Positions 1-9,304 of a stretch of 61,656 bases of DNA are shown here, piece by piece. A program made the position numbers and the translations under genes. Below the pieces are notes generated by a model that saw nothing but the letters and a program-made list of their open reading frames with translations, had not been told where the DNA came from and made no database searches. Origin of the DNA: Paenibacillus sp. VTT E-133291 (lineage in GTDB: Bacteria; Bacillota; Bacilli; Paenibacillales; Paenibacillaceae); NCBI RefSeq assembly GCF_002264395.1, contig NZ_NFVA01000040.1:1-61656 (forward strand). Reading direction: 5' to 3'. Position 1 is the stretch's first letter. The number at the start of each line of letters is the position of its first letter.

Positions 1-29
1 GGTCCTGGGAGAGTAGGACGTTGCCAAGC
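1..29 (+). rRNA. rrf: 5S rRNA, 3' end only
   Basis: The first 29 bases match the conserved 3' end of Bacillota 5S rRNA (GGTCCTGGGAGAGTAGGACG followed by TTGCCAAGC). The rest of the gene lies before the window. A strong terminator follows at once, so an rRNA operon ends here. Confidence 0.85.
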
Positions 30-34
30 AGATT

Positions 35-78
35 AAGCCATTGTTGATAATATCAGCAGTGGCTTTTTTTCTTTTTTT
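35..78 (+). terminator. rrn operon terminator
   Basis: The arms AAGCCATTGTTGAT and ATCAGCAGTGGCTT pair over 14 bases, with two G-U pairs and a 3-base loop, and a T-run follows. It sits directly behind the 5S 3' end. Nothing else clear is seen up to base 285. Confidence 0.85.
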
Positions 79-285
79 ATTATGCAAGTATTTAAGGATA
101 GTAATAACATTAGTATAGGTTACTGTGGAATGACATTTTTGTTACCGACGCTGCGGTGGATACAAGTATAATAGAAAAGTGCTAATAGTTAGCAGATCTT
201 TAATACGAAGGAACTACTCATAAATTCTAACTTTGAATTTTCTTGTGTCTTTAGATGCATTGTAGAGGTAGGGAGGATTTAAGGC

Positions 286-699
286 ATGAAACAATTAAAA
301 ATATTTAAGTTAATAATGATTTCTTGTATTTTAACTTTAATACTGGCAAGCTGCGGGACTAAAGAACCTAAGTGGGATACTTTTGAGAGTGCACTCATTG
401 AGAAAAGCTTTCCTGTCCCGCATGAAGCAAACTCACCAGACCAGACTACTACTAACGTTGCTATGGATTATGTACGTTATTCTTTACCTGGATTAAAGGA
501 GAAGAATGGTATTCCGGATCCTTATTTGGAAGCTATTAAAGCCTGGGGATGGACAGAACAGGAAGATGATGATAGTGATTCTTCGGGTGTTTTTCTGAAG
601 GATGGGTTAACGGTTCATTTAACAGTGCATGATGATTATTTTGTAGTGATGATTCCTAAAGAAAAGAAGACCTCCATTAAAGGCCTTAAGACAAAATAA
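286..699 (+). CDS. Small hypothetical lipoprotein
   Basis: A 137-residue protein with a type II signal peptide: a positively charged start, a hydrophobic stretch at about residues 8-20, and a lipobox LASC with the acylated Cys near residue 23. It should be exported and anchored to the outer face of the membrane. The mature part is acidic, with an Asp-rich patch near residues 103-108, and shows no family motif I recognise. The RBS GGGAGG lies before the ATG. The gene is a single unit between the rrn terminator and its own terminator and is not part of the usual syntenic block. The function is unknown. Confidence 0.75.
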   Translation: MKQLKIFKLIMISCILTLILASCGTKEPKWDTFESALIEKSFPVPHEANSPDQTTTNVAMDYVRYSLPGLKEKNGIPDPYLEAIKAWGWTEQEDDDSDSSGVFLKDGLTVHLTVHDDYFVVMIPKEKKTSIKGLKTK

Positions 700-704
700 A
701 GAAT

Positions 705-736
705 CGCCATCCCTAAGGATGGCGGTTTATTTTTTA
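705..736 (+). terminator. Terminator after the lipoprotein gene
   Basis: CGCCATCC and GGATGGCG form a perfect 8-bp stem around a 4-base loop, followed by a T-rich run. The stem is symmetrical and may also stop the convergent - strand gene that ends at 772. Confidence 0.8.
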
Positions 737-771
737 ATAAGTGAAAATAATATGAGCTGTACTGATGCACT

Positions 772-1296
772 TTATTGAGAGTAATAGGATACATCGGTCG
801 GATTGAATTTTAGCATACCCCCCTGATCCTGTCGATTCAGTCTGAACAGGGTATAAAGACGAGGCAGTAGGAGCCATAAGTGGCAAGTGATCAGTGATAC
901 TGTAAATGCTGGCGGTGACCAGAAAATAAAGAGTGCTGCAATACAAAGACCGATATAGAAATTATGTAGCTGTACTTTACGGAATATACGGTAGCTAATG
1001 TGTTGATCAGGCATAAACCCTAACCAAGGCAGTTTAAATGAGACAGACCATCTTTTTGAAATGGGGTGTCCTGAGATTAAAAGAACTGAGCGTGAAATGA
1101 CATATTGAACCCAGAAGGCTACAGGCGCTGCTATGATTATGTAGAGAATGCTCCACCAGGAAAGAAATACGGTTTCGAGCACAAGGACTAATAAGGGAAG
1201 CATAATATAAATAGGCAGCAGGCGTACCGTTAGATTGACTTTTTTAATTAGTTTATATTGATAGAATGTAGCTGCACCTTTGGTAGTGGGTTCCAT
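772..1296 (-). CDS. Hypothetical integral membrane protein
   Basis: A 174-residue, very hydrophobic protein with about four membrane spans (roughly residues 24-45, 48-68, 115-130 and 133-150), a basic N-terminus and a polar C-terminal tail. No catalytic motif or known family is recognised. A GAGGAGG sequence lies about 14 bases before the ATG, which is a long spacing, so the exact start is uncertain. It points against almost everything else in the window and converges with the lipoprotein gene. The function is unknown. Confidence 0.65.
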   Translation of the reverse strand: MEPTTKGAATFYQYKLIKKVNLTVRLLPIYIMLPLLVLVLETVFLSWWSILYIIIAAPVAFWVQYVISRSVLLISGHPISKRWSVSFKLPWLGFMPDQHISYRIFRKVQLHNFYIGLCIAALFIFWSPPAFTVSLITCHLWLLLPRLYTLFRLNRQDQGGMLKFNPTDVSYYSQ

Positions 1297-1504
1297 AGAT
1301 TATAGTCTAACCTCCTCGTGAATTCGTATGTTCTTAATATCGGCGATTGGATGTATTTTATTAAACTGCGGCGGAAATTCACCGATATAACTGCAACGGA
1401 ATATATATAATGCACGATACAAAGGATATGAAAAAACTATGAAAAGGTTTAAAATGATAGAAGGTGTATCATACTGTTCTTAAAAGAGTCAAGGTGGGAT
1501 GGTT

Positions 1505-1690
1505 ATGGAACAGCAAACCGGGCAAGCTTGTATCATTTGTGGACAGGTAAAAGAGGAAGGTATTGTGATTGTCTCGCATTTTATTTGCGAGGAATGTGAG
1601 GCAGAGATGATACGTACCGAGGCTGAAGATGCCAAGTACCGTTTTTTTATCGGCCGGATGAAGAAGATCGGATTGCAAAAGAATGCTTAA
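1505..1690 (+). CDS. csfB: Anti-sigma-G factor Gin
   Basis: A 61-residue protein with two CxxC pairs (CIIC near residues 8-11 and CEEC near 27-30) that should bind one zinc. This is the Gin/CsfB family, which in B. subtilis is made in the forespore and holds sigma-G inactive until engulfment ends. The position, just ahead of the yaaO-tmk block, matches B. subtilis csfB. The reading frame is open from an ATG at 1499, but the RBS AAGGTGG ends at 1497, so the ATG at 1505 with 7 bases of spacing is the better start. Confidence 0.85.
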   Translation: MEQQTGQACIICGQVKEEGIVIVSHFICEECEAEMIRTEAEDAKYRFFIGRMKKIGLQKNA

Positions 1691-1772
1691 GTAGAGTAAC
1701 TCTGTTAAATGATGCAATTAAGAGAGCGGTCTGGATGAAAGATACGAAGGCTGCATTAGTAATATTCAATAC

Positions 1773-1813
1773 ACGGCTTCCTCGTTCTTCAGGCGGGAGG
1801 AGCCGTTTTGTTG
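1773..1813 (+). terminator. Terminator after gin
   Basis: ACGGCT and AGCCGT pair, extended by CCTC and GAGG beyond a one-base bulge, and TTTTGTT follows. It separates gin from the decarboxylase gene. Confidence 0.6.
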
Positions 1814-1899
1814 TCCAAAGGGCTGCTTTTACACTGAAGCGTAGGCGTTTTCGAATATTTACGTTAAAATAGAAGGAACCCTATGGGAAGGAATTTAAT

Positions 1900-3441
1900 A
1901 TGAATAAATTACAACGTTGTAGGGCGCCTATATACGAAATGCTGGAACAATATAGAATGATGGGTAATACATCATATCATGTGCCAGGTCATAAGAATGG
2001 AGAGGCATATGATGGCGTTGAAGGCGCTGGCTTTTTAGATGAGGTAATGAAGTATGATGTTACGGAAATTTCCGGAACGGATGATCTTCATCATCCTGAG
2101 GGAGTTATCAAGGAAGCGCAAGAGCTAGCCGCAGATTGCTTTGGAGCAGAGGAAAGCTTTTTTCTGGTTGGAGGGAGTACAGCAGGCAATCTGGCTCTTA
2201 TTCTAACCGCTTGTCCCGAGCCTGGAATGATTATGATTCTTCAACGCAATGTGCATAAGTCAGTCATTCATGGACTGATGTTGGCCGGAGTGCGTGCTGT
2301 TTTTCTGGAACCGCAGATAGACCCGTTTAGCGGTTTGGCAGTTGCGCCGGCGGCAGAAGCTGTTAAGGCTGCACTTGCAGCCTATCCTGAAGCCGCAGCT
2401 GTGCTTGTTACCATGCCGAATTATTATGGCATGGGTAGTGATCTTACGTCCCTCGCGCGTATTTGTCACGACAGCGGTGTACCGCTGCTTGTGGATGAGG
2501 CGCACGGGGCGCATTACGGGCAGCACCCGGCGCTGCCAGCCGGGGCACTTGCTTGTGGCGCGGACGGTGTCGTGCAGTCCACGCACAAGATGCTCACAGC
2601 GATGACCATGGGCGCTATGCTGCATGTTCAGGGGCCGCGGCTCGACCGCGCCCTGCTCCGGCAGCGGCTCGCTATGGTGCAGAGCTCCAGCCCATCATAT
2701 CCTATGATGGCGTCGCTGGATCTTGCCCGGCGGCTGTTGCACAGCCGGGGCAATGATGCCTTCACGGCGGGGCTGGCCGCCGTGGACGTCCTGAGGCGCG
2801 GGCTCGCGGAGCTGCCGCGCTACGGACTAGTGCAGCCGGCAAAGCCGCTGCACCCGAATACGCCGCCTGATTCTTTGGCGGCGTACGTGACACAGGACCC
2901 CTTTAAAGTCGTCATTTATGACGCCACCGGGGTCCTGAGCGGCTTCGAGCTGCAGCACAAGCTCGAAGCAAAGGGCTGCGTGCCGGAGATGAGCGACGAA
3001 CGGCACGTAGTGCTGTTGTTCAGCCTTGGATCAAAGGCTGGAGACGCAGATCAACTGCTGCAGACGCTGCGAGAAATAGATTCGGAGGAACCTTACGAAT
3101 CACTGAACGCTCCCGACTTATCAGGTTCTCGCAATATTTCCACGTGGAACAATTTCCATTCTTTGCAAATTTCAAATCCTGTCCCCTTCTCATTGAAGCC
3201 GGTGTCAGCGAATGAGATTGAAAGCATTGATCTTAAACAATGTGTGGATAGAGTGGCGGCAGAGATGGTTATTCCCTATCCACCAGGCATCCCAATATTA
3301 TATCCGGGTGAAGTGATCACAGATCTGATCCAAAGAAGACTGGCAGGTTTAGCTAAAGGAGGCGCCAAATTTCAGGCTTGTGCTGATCCGGTCTTGCAGC
3401 GTATTGAGGTATATAACATTAAGAAGGGCGGAGAAGCATAA
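1900..3441 (+). CDS. yaaO: Orn/Lys/Arg decarboxylase family PLP enzyme (YaaO-like)
   Basis: A 513-residue fold-type I PLP enzyme of the Orn/Lys/Arg decarboxylase family, with the large domain first and the family's C-terminal domain last. Visible motifs are SGTDDLHHPEG near 58, VDEAHGAHYG near 200 and STHKMLTA, whose Lys230 should carry the cofactor. The family makes polyamines (cadaverine, agmatine or putrescine); the substrate cannot be told from the sequence. RBS GGAAGGA precedes the ATG. It stops one base before tmk, so the two are probably co-transcribed. The middle (about 2450-3010) is much richer in GC than either end although the frame stays intact. Confidence 0.88.
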   Translation: MNKLQRCRAPIYEMLEQYRMMGNTSYHVPGHKNGEAYDGVEGAGFLDEVMKYDVTEISGTDDLHHPEGVIKEAQELAADCFGAEESFFLVGGSTAGNLALILTACPEPGMIMILQRNVHKSVIHGLMLAGVRAVFLEPQIDPFSGLAVAPAAEAVKAALAAYPEAAAVLVTMPNYYGMGSDLTSLARICHDSGVPLLVDEAHGAHYGQHPALPAGALACGADGVVQSTHKMLTAMTMGAMLHVQGPRLDRALLRQRLAMVQSSSPSYPMMASLDLARRLLHSRGNDAFTAGLAAVDVLRRGLAELPRYGLVQPAKPLHPNTPPDSLAAYVTQDPFKVVIYDATGVLSGFELQHKLEAKGCVPEMSDERHVVLLFSLGSKAGDADQLLQTLREIDSEEPYESLNAPDLSGSRNISTWNNFHSLQISNPVPFSLKPVSANEIESIDLKQCVDRVAAEMVIPYPPGIPILYPGEVITDLIQRRLAGLAKGGAKFQACADPVLQRIEVYNIKKGGEA

Positions 3442-4083
3442 GTGGGAAAAGAAGGTTTCTTTATAACATTAGAAGGGGGCGAAGGCTCCGGAAAAACAAC
3501 GGTACTAGGTAGAGTAGCAGCCTATTTACAGAACCGGTCCATGCCTTATCGAATTACACGTGAGCCGGGTGGCGTTGAGATTGCTGAGAAGATTCGCTCC
3601 ATTATTCTTGATCCTTCCCATACAGCTATGGATGCGCGTACAGAGGCATTGCTATACGCTGCAGCAAGAAGCCAACATCTCGCTGAAGTCGTTGAACCGG
3701 CTCTTAGAGAAGGGCTCACTGTGCTCTGTGACCGCTTTGTAGACAGCAGCCTTGTTTATCAAGGGCATGCGAGAGGGCTCGGAATGGATGAGGTATGGAG
3801 TATTAATCGTTTTGCGATTGGGAACCGGATGCCGGATCTAACCTTTTATCTGGATGTAGATCCAGAGATAGGGTTGTCACGAATTGCAGCGAATGAAGAA
3901 CGGGAAATCAATCGCCTGGATCTGGAAAGTCTTTCTTTTCATCAAAAGGTTCGTGAAGGCTATCAATTATTAATCCAGGACAATCCGGACAGAATAGTAG
4001 TTCTGGATGCTAATCGCCCGATCCATATGGTAGAACAAGATATTGTGAGAACTCTTGAAGAGAGAGTATTAAAGGGTTTTTAG
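3442..4083 (+). CDS. tmk: Thymidylate kinase
   Basis: A 213-residue dTMP kinase that phosphorylates dTMP to dTDP for DNA synthesis. It has the P-loop GGEGSGKTT at residues 12-20, the REPGG substrate motif near 40 and [12 protein letters not shown] near 97, and it is full length for the family. The GTG start abuts the stop codon of the decarboxylase, and the RBS AGGGCGGAG lies inside the end of that gene, so translation is likely coupled. tmk next to yaaO, darA and holB is the B. subtilis order. Confidence 0.95.
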   Translation: MGKEGFFITLEGGEGSGKTTVLGRVAAYLQNRSMPYRITREPGGVEIAEKIRSIILDPSHTAMDARTEALLYAAARSQHLAEVVEPALREGLTVLCDRFVDSSLVYQGHARGLGMDEVWSINRFAIGNRMPDLTFYLDVDPEIGLSRIAANEEREINRLDLESLSFHQKVREGYQLLIQDNPDRIVVLDANRPIHMVEQDIVRTLEERVLKGF

Positions 4084-4174
4084 GGTGTTTTGTCTAATAT
4101 ACTAAGAGAAGTGACATATAATTAGGCATGTGCTTATGATGTAAGGGTTACTACGAGAGGGCTTTCAGTAGTAA

Positions 4175-4537
<363 letters not shown>

Positions 4538-4586
4538 GTATAATATAGAGTAGCAAGTCATTTACAAAAAGGGCGGTAGATAACCT

Positions 4587-5030
4587 TTGAAGATCAATCC
4601 GGGGTATAGGCCCTTGAAGAGTGAAATGACAAATGCAGAAGGGGCTAATAAACCCGTTCAGCAAAAAACATTCTCTGATGTTTTTCAGCAGCAAAGTGAA
4701 CAGAAAACCAAAGACGAACTAAATCGCCAGATCAAAGAGATACAGTCTCAAGGGGATCGTTTATCTAAGTCCATGACGATTCGTGAACTCACTATATACC
4801 GGATGATGATCAAAAGGTTTCTGGAAGAAACGGCTCGAAGAGGCGTTACTCTGAAAGAAACACGCGGATGGGATCGGCGTGGCCGTGGCAAGCGTTACAA
4901 GCTGCTTGAGGAAATTGATTCGGCTTTGCTATCTATGGCAGATGATTTGCTGAATAGCGAGCAGGGCCGGATAGATTTGTTGGGACGTGTTGGAGAAATC
5001 CGCGGGTTGTTAATCAACCTTTCTTTTTAA
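4587..5030 (+). CDS. yaaR: YaaR family protein (DUF327)
   Basis: A 147-residue, highly charged and mostly helical protein of the YaaR family, found between darA and holB in Bacillota. Its role is unknown. No signal peptide or membrane span is seen. The segment KRFLEETARRGVTLKE near residue 72 is the type of sequence conserved in this family. The start is a TTG with a weak GGGCGG about 10 bases upstream, and residues MKIN after it match the usual start of YaaR proteins. A copy of the 100-bp hairpin repeat begins right behind the stop codon. Confidence 0.85.
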   Translation: MKINPGYRPLKSEMTNAEGANKPVQQKTFSDVFQQQSEQKTKDELNRQIKEIQSQGDRLSKSMTIRELTIYRMMIKRFLEETARRGVTLKETRGWDRRGRGKRYKLLEEIDSALLSMADDLLNSEQGRIDLLGRVGEIRGLLINLSF

Positions 5031-5128
5031 AATATAAGAAAGTATATGCTTTACACAATACTTTATCCTTATATTTCTTGATTAAACACTTACCGTCCTT
5101 ATAAGGGCGCCGAAGGCGTTTATGTTTG
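5030..5128 (+). repeat. Bipartite hairpin repeat, copy A
   Basis: This is one of three related ~100-bp intergenic elements (others at 22741-22840, inverted, and 28869-28964). Module 1 is bounded by AAATATAAG and CTTATATTT and folds on itself. Module 2 centres on CCTTATAAGG, flanked by TACCG and CGCCGAAGGCG. The element ends TATGTTTG, 20 bases before the holB start, so it fills the yaaR-holB gap and would be transcribed. Confidence 0.8.
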
Positions 5129-5147
5129 AAAGTTTTGGGAGGAAATT

Positions 5148-6122
5148 ATGCCTTTTCATGATATAGTAGGCCAGGAGAACGCCACGCGGCTACTCCAAAA
5201 TGCCTTGCGCAAAGAAGCTGTGAGTCATGCTTATTTATTTACAGGGCCAGCAGGCAGTGGACAAATGAAAACGGCGCTGATGTTTGCCCAAGCTATATTT
5301 TGTACCCAGAGCAAGGACGATGCCTGTGGGGAATGCCTGGAGTGCCGCAAAGTAGAGCATGGAAACCACCCTGATTTGTCACTGCTGCAGCCAGATGGGG
5401 CAAGTATTAAAATAGATCAAATCCGTGAGCTGCAGCGCGTCTTTTCCTATCGGTCAGAGGGTGTGAATCCGAAAGTATATATTATAGATGGAGCAGACAA
5501 AATGACGGTACAAGCTGCCAATAGTCTGCTGAAATTTCTGGAGGAACCACCAGCTCCGGCTGTTGGAATCTTAATTTCTGATAATAGCCGTTCCTTATTG
5601 CCAACCATTCAGTCGCGGACCCAGCGGATTCCATTTAGTCCGTTAAACCCGGATATTATGCTCCAAGCTCTGGCAAGTGAGGGCGTTCCCATACCCTTAG
5701 CTCGATGTGCAGTATCACTTAGTTCAGGATTTGATGGTTGCAGGAAACTTTTGGAACAGAATTGGTTTGCAGAAATGAGAAATGTAATGTTACAATTAGC
5801 TAAGGAGTCCTTAGGCAAGGGCAGCTCCGCTGTAGCAACTGCTGGGCAGAAGCTGTTCAAGACCGGACTCGCTGAACATTTGGATATCTTCTTCAGCATG
5901 TTCCATCTGTGGTTTAAAGATATGCTTTACTTCCTGTATCGTAAGCATGAGAGTATCGTTTTCATAGATCAGTTAGACTTTATTTCCAGGCATGCCCGTG
6001 AGCGGAGTGCGGAACAATGGGTGGCTTATATGGGATTTGCTGCAGAGAGTTCGAAGAAGCTGCGATCCAATGCCAATGCCCAGTTGTGTCTGGAGCAGTT
6101 TTTAATCCGACTGGAAAGTTAA
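5148..6122 (+). CDS. holB: DNA polymerase III delta' subunit
   Basis: A 324-residue clamp-loader subunit with an AAA+ fold. The Walker A site is degenerate (GPAGSGQMKTA at 33-43, lacking the usual GKT), as expected of delta', which does not hydrolyse ATP. Four cysteines, C52, C60, C63 and C66, form the zinc module. The segment LLKFLEEPP near 128 is typical of clamp-loader proteins. It should help load the DnaN clamp at the replication fork. RBS GGGAGG lies before the ATG. The neighbours yaaR and ricT are as in B. subtilis. Confidence 0.93.
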   Translation: MPFHDIVGQENATRLLQNALRKEAVSHAYLFTGPAGSGQMKTALMFAQAIFCTQSKDDACGECLECRKVEHGNHPDLSLLQPDGASIKIDQIRELQRVFSYRSEGVNPKVYIIDGADKMTVQAANSLLKFLEEPPAPAVGILISDNSRSLLPTIQSRTQRIPFSPLNPDIMLQALASEGVPIPLARCAVSLSSGFDGCRKLLEQNWFAEMRNVMLQLAKESLGKGSSAVATAGQKLFKTGLAEHLDIFFSMFHLWFKDMLYFLYRKHESIVFIDQLDFISRHARERSAEQWVAYMGFAAESSKKLRSNANAQLCLEQFLIRLES

Positions 6123-6261
6123 AGGATTAGTTATGATATATCCTCCGGATGTCGCTTTACCTGGAAATATCGTTTTAACAGACGAGGAAGGACAAGCATG
6201 GATCATCAGGGAGCGGACATGCCCATAGGTTCCTTTTACCGGCAAACAAGGGGGTTAATTT

Positions 6262-7062
6262 TTGTACAGCGTAGTAGGTGTCCGTTTTAAAAAAGCGGGT
6301 AAAATATATTATTTTGATCCACTTGATTTTCCGATTGAACGGGATCAATATGTTATTGTGGAGACAGCACGTGGGGTTGAATACGGTAAAGTTGTCGTAG
6401 GTAAAAAAGAGGTGGAAGAATCCGACGTAGTTTTGCCCCTCAAAAAAGTGATGCGTATTGCCGGAGAAACCGACGCACGCGTAGTTGAAGAGAACAAAGG
6501 GGCCGCTAAAGAGGCTTTTACCACCTGTTTAAATAAAATACGCGACCATGGTCTCAAAATGAAGCTCGTCGATGTAGAGTTTACTTTTGACCGTAATAAG
6601 ATTATATTTTACTTTACGGCCGAAGGACGGGTCGACTTTAGAGAATTGGTTAAAGATCTAGCAAGTATTTTCCGGACCCGCATTGAGCTACGGCAAATTG
6701 GGGTGCGTGATGAGGCTAAAATGCTAGGTGGACTTGGACCTTGTGGGCGAGTACTTTGTTGTTCATCTTGGTTAGGGGATTTTGAACCCGTATCCATTAA
6801 AATGGCGAAGGATCAGAACCTGTCACTTAATCCGACGAAGATTTCAGGACTTTGTGGACGTCTGATGTGTTGTTTGAAATTTGAGCATGACAATTATGAG
6901 AGTGTGAAGGAAGAAATGCCAGCGGTCGGCAAGATTGTCGTGACCTCATTGGGTGATGGCAAAGTAGTAGGACTTAATGCCGGAAGCCGTACGGTTCATG
7001 TACAGTTGTTTGAAGTGGGCAAAGTTAAGGAACTTCCAATGGATGATGTTGTCGTCAAGTAA
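6262..7062 (+). CDS. ricT: RicT (YaaT), PSP1-domain protein
   Basis: A 266-residue protein of the RicT/YaaT family. It starts YSVVGVRFKKAGKIYYFDP and carries the PSP1 C-terminal domain with Cys-rich segments near residues 157-165 and 195-206 (GPCGRVLCC and GLCGRLMCC). In B. subtilis RicT joins RicA and RicF in an Fe-S complex that stimulates Spo0A phosphorylation, competence and RNase Y processing. The start is TTG, with GGGGG 7 bases upstream; homologous proteins begin at the same residue. It lies between holB and yabA, as expected. Confidence 0.93.
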   Translation: MYSVVGVRFKKAGKIYYFDPLDFPIERDQYVIVETARGVEYGKVVVGKKEVEESDVVLPLKKVMRIAGETDARVVEENKGAAKEAFTTCLNKIRDHGLKMKLVDVEFTFDRNKIIFYFTAEGRVDFRELVKDLASIFRTRIELRQIGVRDEAKMLGGLGPCGRVLCCSSWLGDFEPVSIKMAKDQNLSLNPTKISGLCGRLMCCLKFEHDNYESVKEEMPAVGKIVVTSLGDGKVVGLNAGSRTVHVQLFEVGKVKELPMDDVVVK

Positions 7063-7093
7063 ACCATTATAAGGTTACTTTCGGGGTGGAAAC

Positions 7094-7459
7094 TTGGAGA
7101 AGAAAAATATATTTGCACACATGCAGGATATGGAAGCACAGATGGAAACGATGCGCGCCAATCTTGGAGAATGGAAACAGACGGTAAAAGAACTGATGGA
7201 AGCGAATCAGAGGTTAACTCTGGAAAATGAACAGCTTCGCAAAATTTTAAAGCGGGATGCACCTTTGGATCCTACCGTAGATTCTGCGGAGGCGGAAGCT
7301 CTTTTAGCTGCCGGAGAGGGAACAGAAGAGGTTGTCGGGGAAGGTTATGACAACTTGGCCCGGCTTTACCATGAAGGCTTTCACATCTGTAATGTTTATT
7401 TTGGACATTTACGCACGGAAGGTGATTGTCTGTTCTGTCTTTCTTTTCTTAATAAATGA
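7094..7459 (+). CDS. yabA: Replication initiation control protein YabA
   Basis: A 121-residue protein with a Leu-rich coiled coil over about residues 1-60, an acidic linker and a C-terminal zinc site made of H97, C99, C112 and C115. YabA binds both DnaA and the DnaN clamp and restrains re-initiation at oriC in B. subtilis. The start is TTG, with GGGGTGG about 5 bases before it. It directly follows ricT and is closed by a strong terminator. The length and the zinc ligands are complete. Confidence 0.92.
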   Translation: MEKKNIFAHMQDMEAQMETMRANLGEWKQTVKELMEANQRLTLENEQLRKILKRDAPLDPTVDSAEAEALLAAGEGTEEVVGEGYDNLARLYHEGFHICNVYFGHLRTEGDCLFCLSFLNK

Positions 7460-7469
7460 GGATATCCAG

Positions 7470-7499
7470 CCGTAGGAGATTGATCCTACGGTTTTTTTT
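7470..7499 (+). terminator. Terminator after yabA
   Basis: CCGTAGGA and TCCTACGG form a perfect 8-bp stem with a 6-base loop, followed by eight T. Confidence 0.9.
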
Positions 7500-7583
7500 G
7501 AATTTCAGCTGAATGAAGATAGTCTTGTTTCGATGATTATGCACAGAGATTTTAGCTCAACAAAAATTTTAGGAGATTACTAC

Positions 7584-8357
7584 ATGACAAATTCTTTTAA
7601 CGATATATCTGTTCCTTTGCTGCCGACGGAGCGGGTGGATGATTTATTAACGCATGACTTGCGAATTATTCAAAGTGATGAAGTATTCAGCTTTTCTATG
7701 GATGCTGTACTGCTTGCCCGTTTCGCCAGCGTTCCGCCCCGTGGGAGAGTCCTGGATCTTTGTACTGGAAATGGTGTAATTCCTATTTTGATGACGACCC
7801 GAACTAAAGCTTCTATAGAAGGGATTGAAATTCAGCCCCGTTTAGCGGATATGGCTCGACGTAGCGTGGCTCTAAATGGGCTACAGGATCAGGTTGTGAT
7901 CCATGAAGGCGATTTACGTGAGTTATATAAAGTAGCAGGACATGGCGTATATGATGCAATAACAGTCAATCCTCCTTATATGCCGCTTAACGGCAGTGAC
8001 CTCAAGCTGAACACTCATCAGGCTATGGCTCGTCATGAAATCGGATGTACACTGGAGGAGGTTATTCAAGCCTGTGTGAGACTGGTTCGCACCGGAGGAA
8101 AGGTAAGTATGGTTCACAAGCCACAACGATTGGTCGATATTATTAGTTTGATGAGAAAATATAGGCTCGAGCCCAAAATTATCCGCTTTGTACATCCACG
8201 TGCGCATCTGGAGGCTAACATGGTATTAATCGAAGCGATACGTGATGGTAAGCCGGAGGTTCGTTTACATCCACCACTCATTGTATATAATGAGGACAAT
8301 CAATACTGTCCAGAAATTATGGACATCTACTATGGTGCTAAAGAGGGTAAATCATGA
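7584..8357 (+). CDS. yabB: tRNA1(Val) adenine-37 N6-methyltransferase family (YabB)
   Basis: A 257-residue Rossmann-fold SAM-dependent methyltransferase. Motif I is VLDLCTGNGVIPIL near residue 52 and the catalytic motif is NPPYMP near 132; the NPPY motif marks N-methylation of adenine in nucleic acid. The family modifies A37 of tRNA1(Val). The frame is open from 7533, but AGGAG at 7571-7575 points to the ATG at 7584. It overlaps rsmI by an ATGA, so translation is coupled. The small GIY-YIG gene yazA that lies between the two in B. subtilis is absent. Confidence 0.88.
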   Translation: MTNSFNDISVPLLPTERVDDLLTHDLRIIQSDEVFSFSMDAVLLARFASVPPRGRVLDLCTGNGVIPILMTTRTKASIEGIEIQPRLADMARRSVALNGLQDQVVIHEGDLRELYKVAGHGVYDAITVNPPYMPLNGSDLKLNTHQAMARHEIGCTLEEVIQACVRLVRTGGKVSMVHKPQRLVDIISLMRKYRLEPKIIRFVHPRAHLEANMVLIEAIRDGKPEVRLHPPLIVYNEDNQYCPEIMDIYYGAKEGKS

Positions 8358-9268
8358 CGATATCATGCCAAAGCAGTTTTCAGAACAATAACAATACACA
8401 TAAGCAGGAATCAACCGGTTCACTCTTTTTGGTGGCAACACCCATCGGTAATTTAGAGGATATGACTTATCGTGCTGTTCGTACTTTGCAGGAATGCGAT
8501 ATTATTGCAGCTGAGGATACAAGACAAACCCGAAAATTGTTGAGTCATTTTGAAATTACACCCTCTATGCTGTTCAGTTATCATGAGCATAATAAGGCTG
8601 CCAGTGGACCTGAACTTATCCGCTATATAATAGAAGGAAAAAATTTGGCACTCGTCAGCGATGCCGGTTTACCAGCCATTTCCGACCCTGGTGCAGACCT
8701 TGTAGGCCTTGCCATAAGTCACGGTATACCAGTAATTCCTATACCTGGAGCTAACGCAGCTTTGTCAGCATTAATTGCCTCTGGTCTGCCTACGACTACT
8801 TTCACCTTTATCGGCTTCTTACCTCGAGAACGTAAAGATATCCGTGCGGTTTTAAGTCCACTTCGTTCGGCGCAAGGGACTATACTGTTCTACGAATCTC
8901 CACATCGCGTGGTGAAGACACTGGCTCATCTCCATGAAGCATTTGGTAATCGGCGAATTGTGCTTGCTCGTGAACTGACGAAGAGATATGAGGAGTTTCT
9001 ACGGGGGACGATCGAGGAATGTACGGATTGGCTCGCTGAACATCCACCGCTTGGTGAGTATGTTATCGTCGTTGAAGGCGAGAGCAAGGAAGATGCTGAA
9101 ATGGCGGAATCGGCTTGGTGGCGCCAGTTAAGTATTGAAGAACATGTTGCTCATTACGAAGCAGCAGACATGCCGCGTAAAGAAGCTATGAAAAAAGCAG
9201 CCTCTGATCGTGGTGTGTCAAAGCGGGATATTTATAACGCACTTCTGGATAAAGCGGAGCAGCAGTAA
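8354..9268 (+). CDS. rsmI: 16S rRNA C1402 2'-O-methyltransferase
   Basis: A 304-residue SAM-dependent methyltransferase of the tetrapyrrole-methylase fold. It contains LVATPIGNLEDMTYRAVRTL near residue 25, AAEDTRQTRKLLSH and the loop VSDAGLPAISDPG near 100. RsmI methylates the ribose of C1402 in the decoding centre of 16S rRNA. A Gln-Ser-Asn-rich N-terminal extension of about 20 residues precedes the core; the ATGA overlap with yabB supports this start. Downstream lies a structured non-coding stretch and then abrB on the other strand. Confidence 0.93.
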   Translation: MTISCQSSFQNNNNTHKQESTGSLFLVATPIGNLEDMTYRAVRTLQECDIIAAEDTRQTRKLLSHFEITPSMLFSYHEHNKAASGPELIRYIIEGKNLALVSDAGLPAISDPGADLVGLAISHGIPVIPIPGANAALSALIASGLPTTTFTFIGFLPRERKDIRAVLSPLRSAQGTILFYESPHRVVKTLAHLHEAFGNRRIVLARELTKRYEEFLRGTIEECTDWLAEHPPLGEYVIVVEGESKEDAEMAESAWWRQLSIEEHVAHYEAADMPRKEAMKKAASDRGVSKRDIYNALLDKAEQQ

Positions 9269-9304
9269 GTGTTATTGACGGATTCTAATTCTAAGAGGTT
9301 AACA

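Noticed and set aside
2260..2756. Overlapping frames within the decarboxylase gene
   Set aside because: They arise from the GC-rich block, which lacks stop codons in several frames; no RBS or family motif supports them.
6132..6227. 31-codon frame between holB and ricT
   Set aside because: Only a weak AAGG precedes it, there is no recognisable product, and conservation cannot be judged here.
7533..7583. 17-codon N-terminal extension of YabB
   Set aside because: AGGAG at 7571-7575 sits inside it and points to the ATG at 7584.
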